Origin: Desulfobacter sp.
Lineage (GTDB): Bacteria; Desulfobacterota; Desulfobacteria; Desulfobacterales; Desulfobacteraceae
Direction of reading: 5' to 3'
DNA length: 5,893 nucleotides
Assembly: GCA_030145005.1 (NCBI GenBank)
Contig: JAQYWJ010000139.1
Span: 1 to 5,893, forward strand
The position numbers and the translations under genes were made by a program. This document shows, piece after piece, positions 5,744 through 5,893 of the stretch. A model generated the notes under the pieces. It saw only the letters and a list, made by a program, of their open reading frames with translations, searched no databases and had not been told where the DNA came from. Position 1 is the stretch's first letter. The number at the start of each line of letters is the position of its first letter.

Positions 5744-5893
5744 GGCCGTTGGGCAGAAGGAACCGGGAGTCAACTACCCGCCCCTAAAGGAGCGGGCTTG
5801 AATCGTGAGATTCGAGATAGGAGCAAATAGCTCCAATAGGTGATTAGCTTAAGTGCTTTGAGCACTACGTTGTTTGGATCATTACACCCTTGG
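5744..5893 (+). ncRNA. Candidate omega RNA (HEARO-like) of an IscB/TnpB-type element, cut by window end
   Basis: This AT/GC-mixed stretch without a convincing ORF folds into consecutive hairpins on the plus strand. They are CCGTT/AACCGG (5746-5750 with 5761-5766, one bulge), CCCGCCCC/GGAGCGGG around a TAAA loop (5777-5784 with 5789-5796, one mismatch, closed by TCAA/TTGA), GAATC/GATTC around GTGA (5800-5804 with 5809-5813), GGAGC/GCTCC (5820-5824 with 5830-5834) and AGTGCT/AGCACT (5852-5857 with 5861-5866). The segment GGGAGTCAACTACCC followed by a GC-rich TAAA hairpin and GGGCTTG matches my memory of the conserved core of HEARO RNAs and of ends of IS605-type elements. HEARO RNAs are encoded just 5' of iscB and guide the nuclease. 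Orientation, exact ends and class (IscB or TnpB) are inference; the nuclease ORF would start past 5893. Confidence 0.5.

Noticed and set aside
5769..5893. Minus-strand open frame running from the window edge to a TGA near 5771, as a possible TnpB C-terminus
   Set aside because: The roughly 41 residues show no TnpB zinc-ribbon or RuvC motif and the region is better explained by RNA hairpins; more sequence to the right would settle it.

Overview
The window reads as chromosomal DNA from an anaerobic Gram-negative bacterium, most likely a sulfate reducer of the Desulfobacteraceae type. This is inferred from protein style: a fungal/plant-type HisA, a Trx2-class thioredoxin, a DUF364 Rossmann-like protein and thiamine salvage genes. 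It is not proven by a marker gene. Most genes are GC-rich; the right-hand third is clearly more AT-rich and carries debris and a possible mobile-element RNA.

Left part (1-1010, plus strand): the 3' end of a gene that may encode an ABC-transporter auxiliary lipoprotein, followed after 18 bases by a complete hisA of the eukaryotic (yeast HIS6) type. It converges, with only 25 bases between stop codons, on the next block. I see no convincing terminator in that gap.

Middle part (1036-4217, minus strand, read right to left): a tight run of a 17-codon leader ORF, thiM, an MTH1187-type thiamine-binding protein, thiE, a DUF364 protein and, after a 73-base gap, a Trx2-type thioredoxin. ThiM phosphorylates hydroxyethylthiazole. 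ThiE joins the product to HMP pyrophosphate to give thiamine monophosphate. The small thiamine-binding protein probably senses or holds the vitamin. Neither thiD nor thiL is in the window, so HMP phosphorylation and the final kinase step must be encoded elsewhere. No TPP riboswitch is visible ahead of thiM; the leader instead holds a short ORF with a very strong ribosome binding site that stops at the thiM ribosome binding site.

Right part (4218-5893): an AT-rich gap, a 37-codon remnant matching the C-terminus of an RND efflux pump, and a complete old-yellow-enzyme-family flavin oxidoreductase on the minus strand with a lower GC content. Its predicted promoter carries a perfect 6+6 inverted repeat. 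The last 150 bases fold into five successive hairpins and resemble the omega RNA (HEARO-type) of IscB/TnpB-class transposon nucleases. The nuclease gene, if present, lies past the window's right edge.
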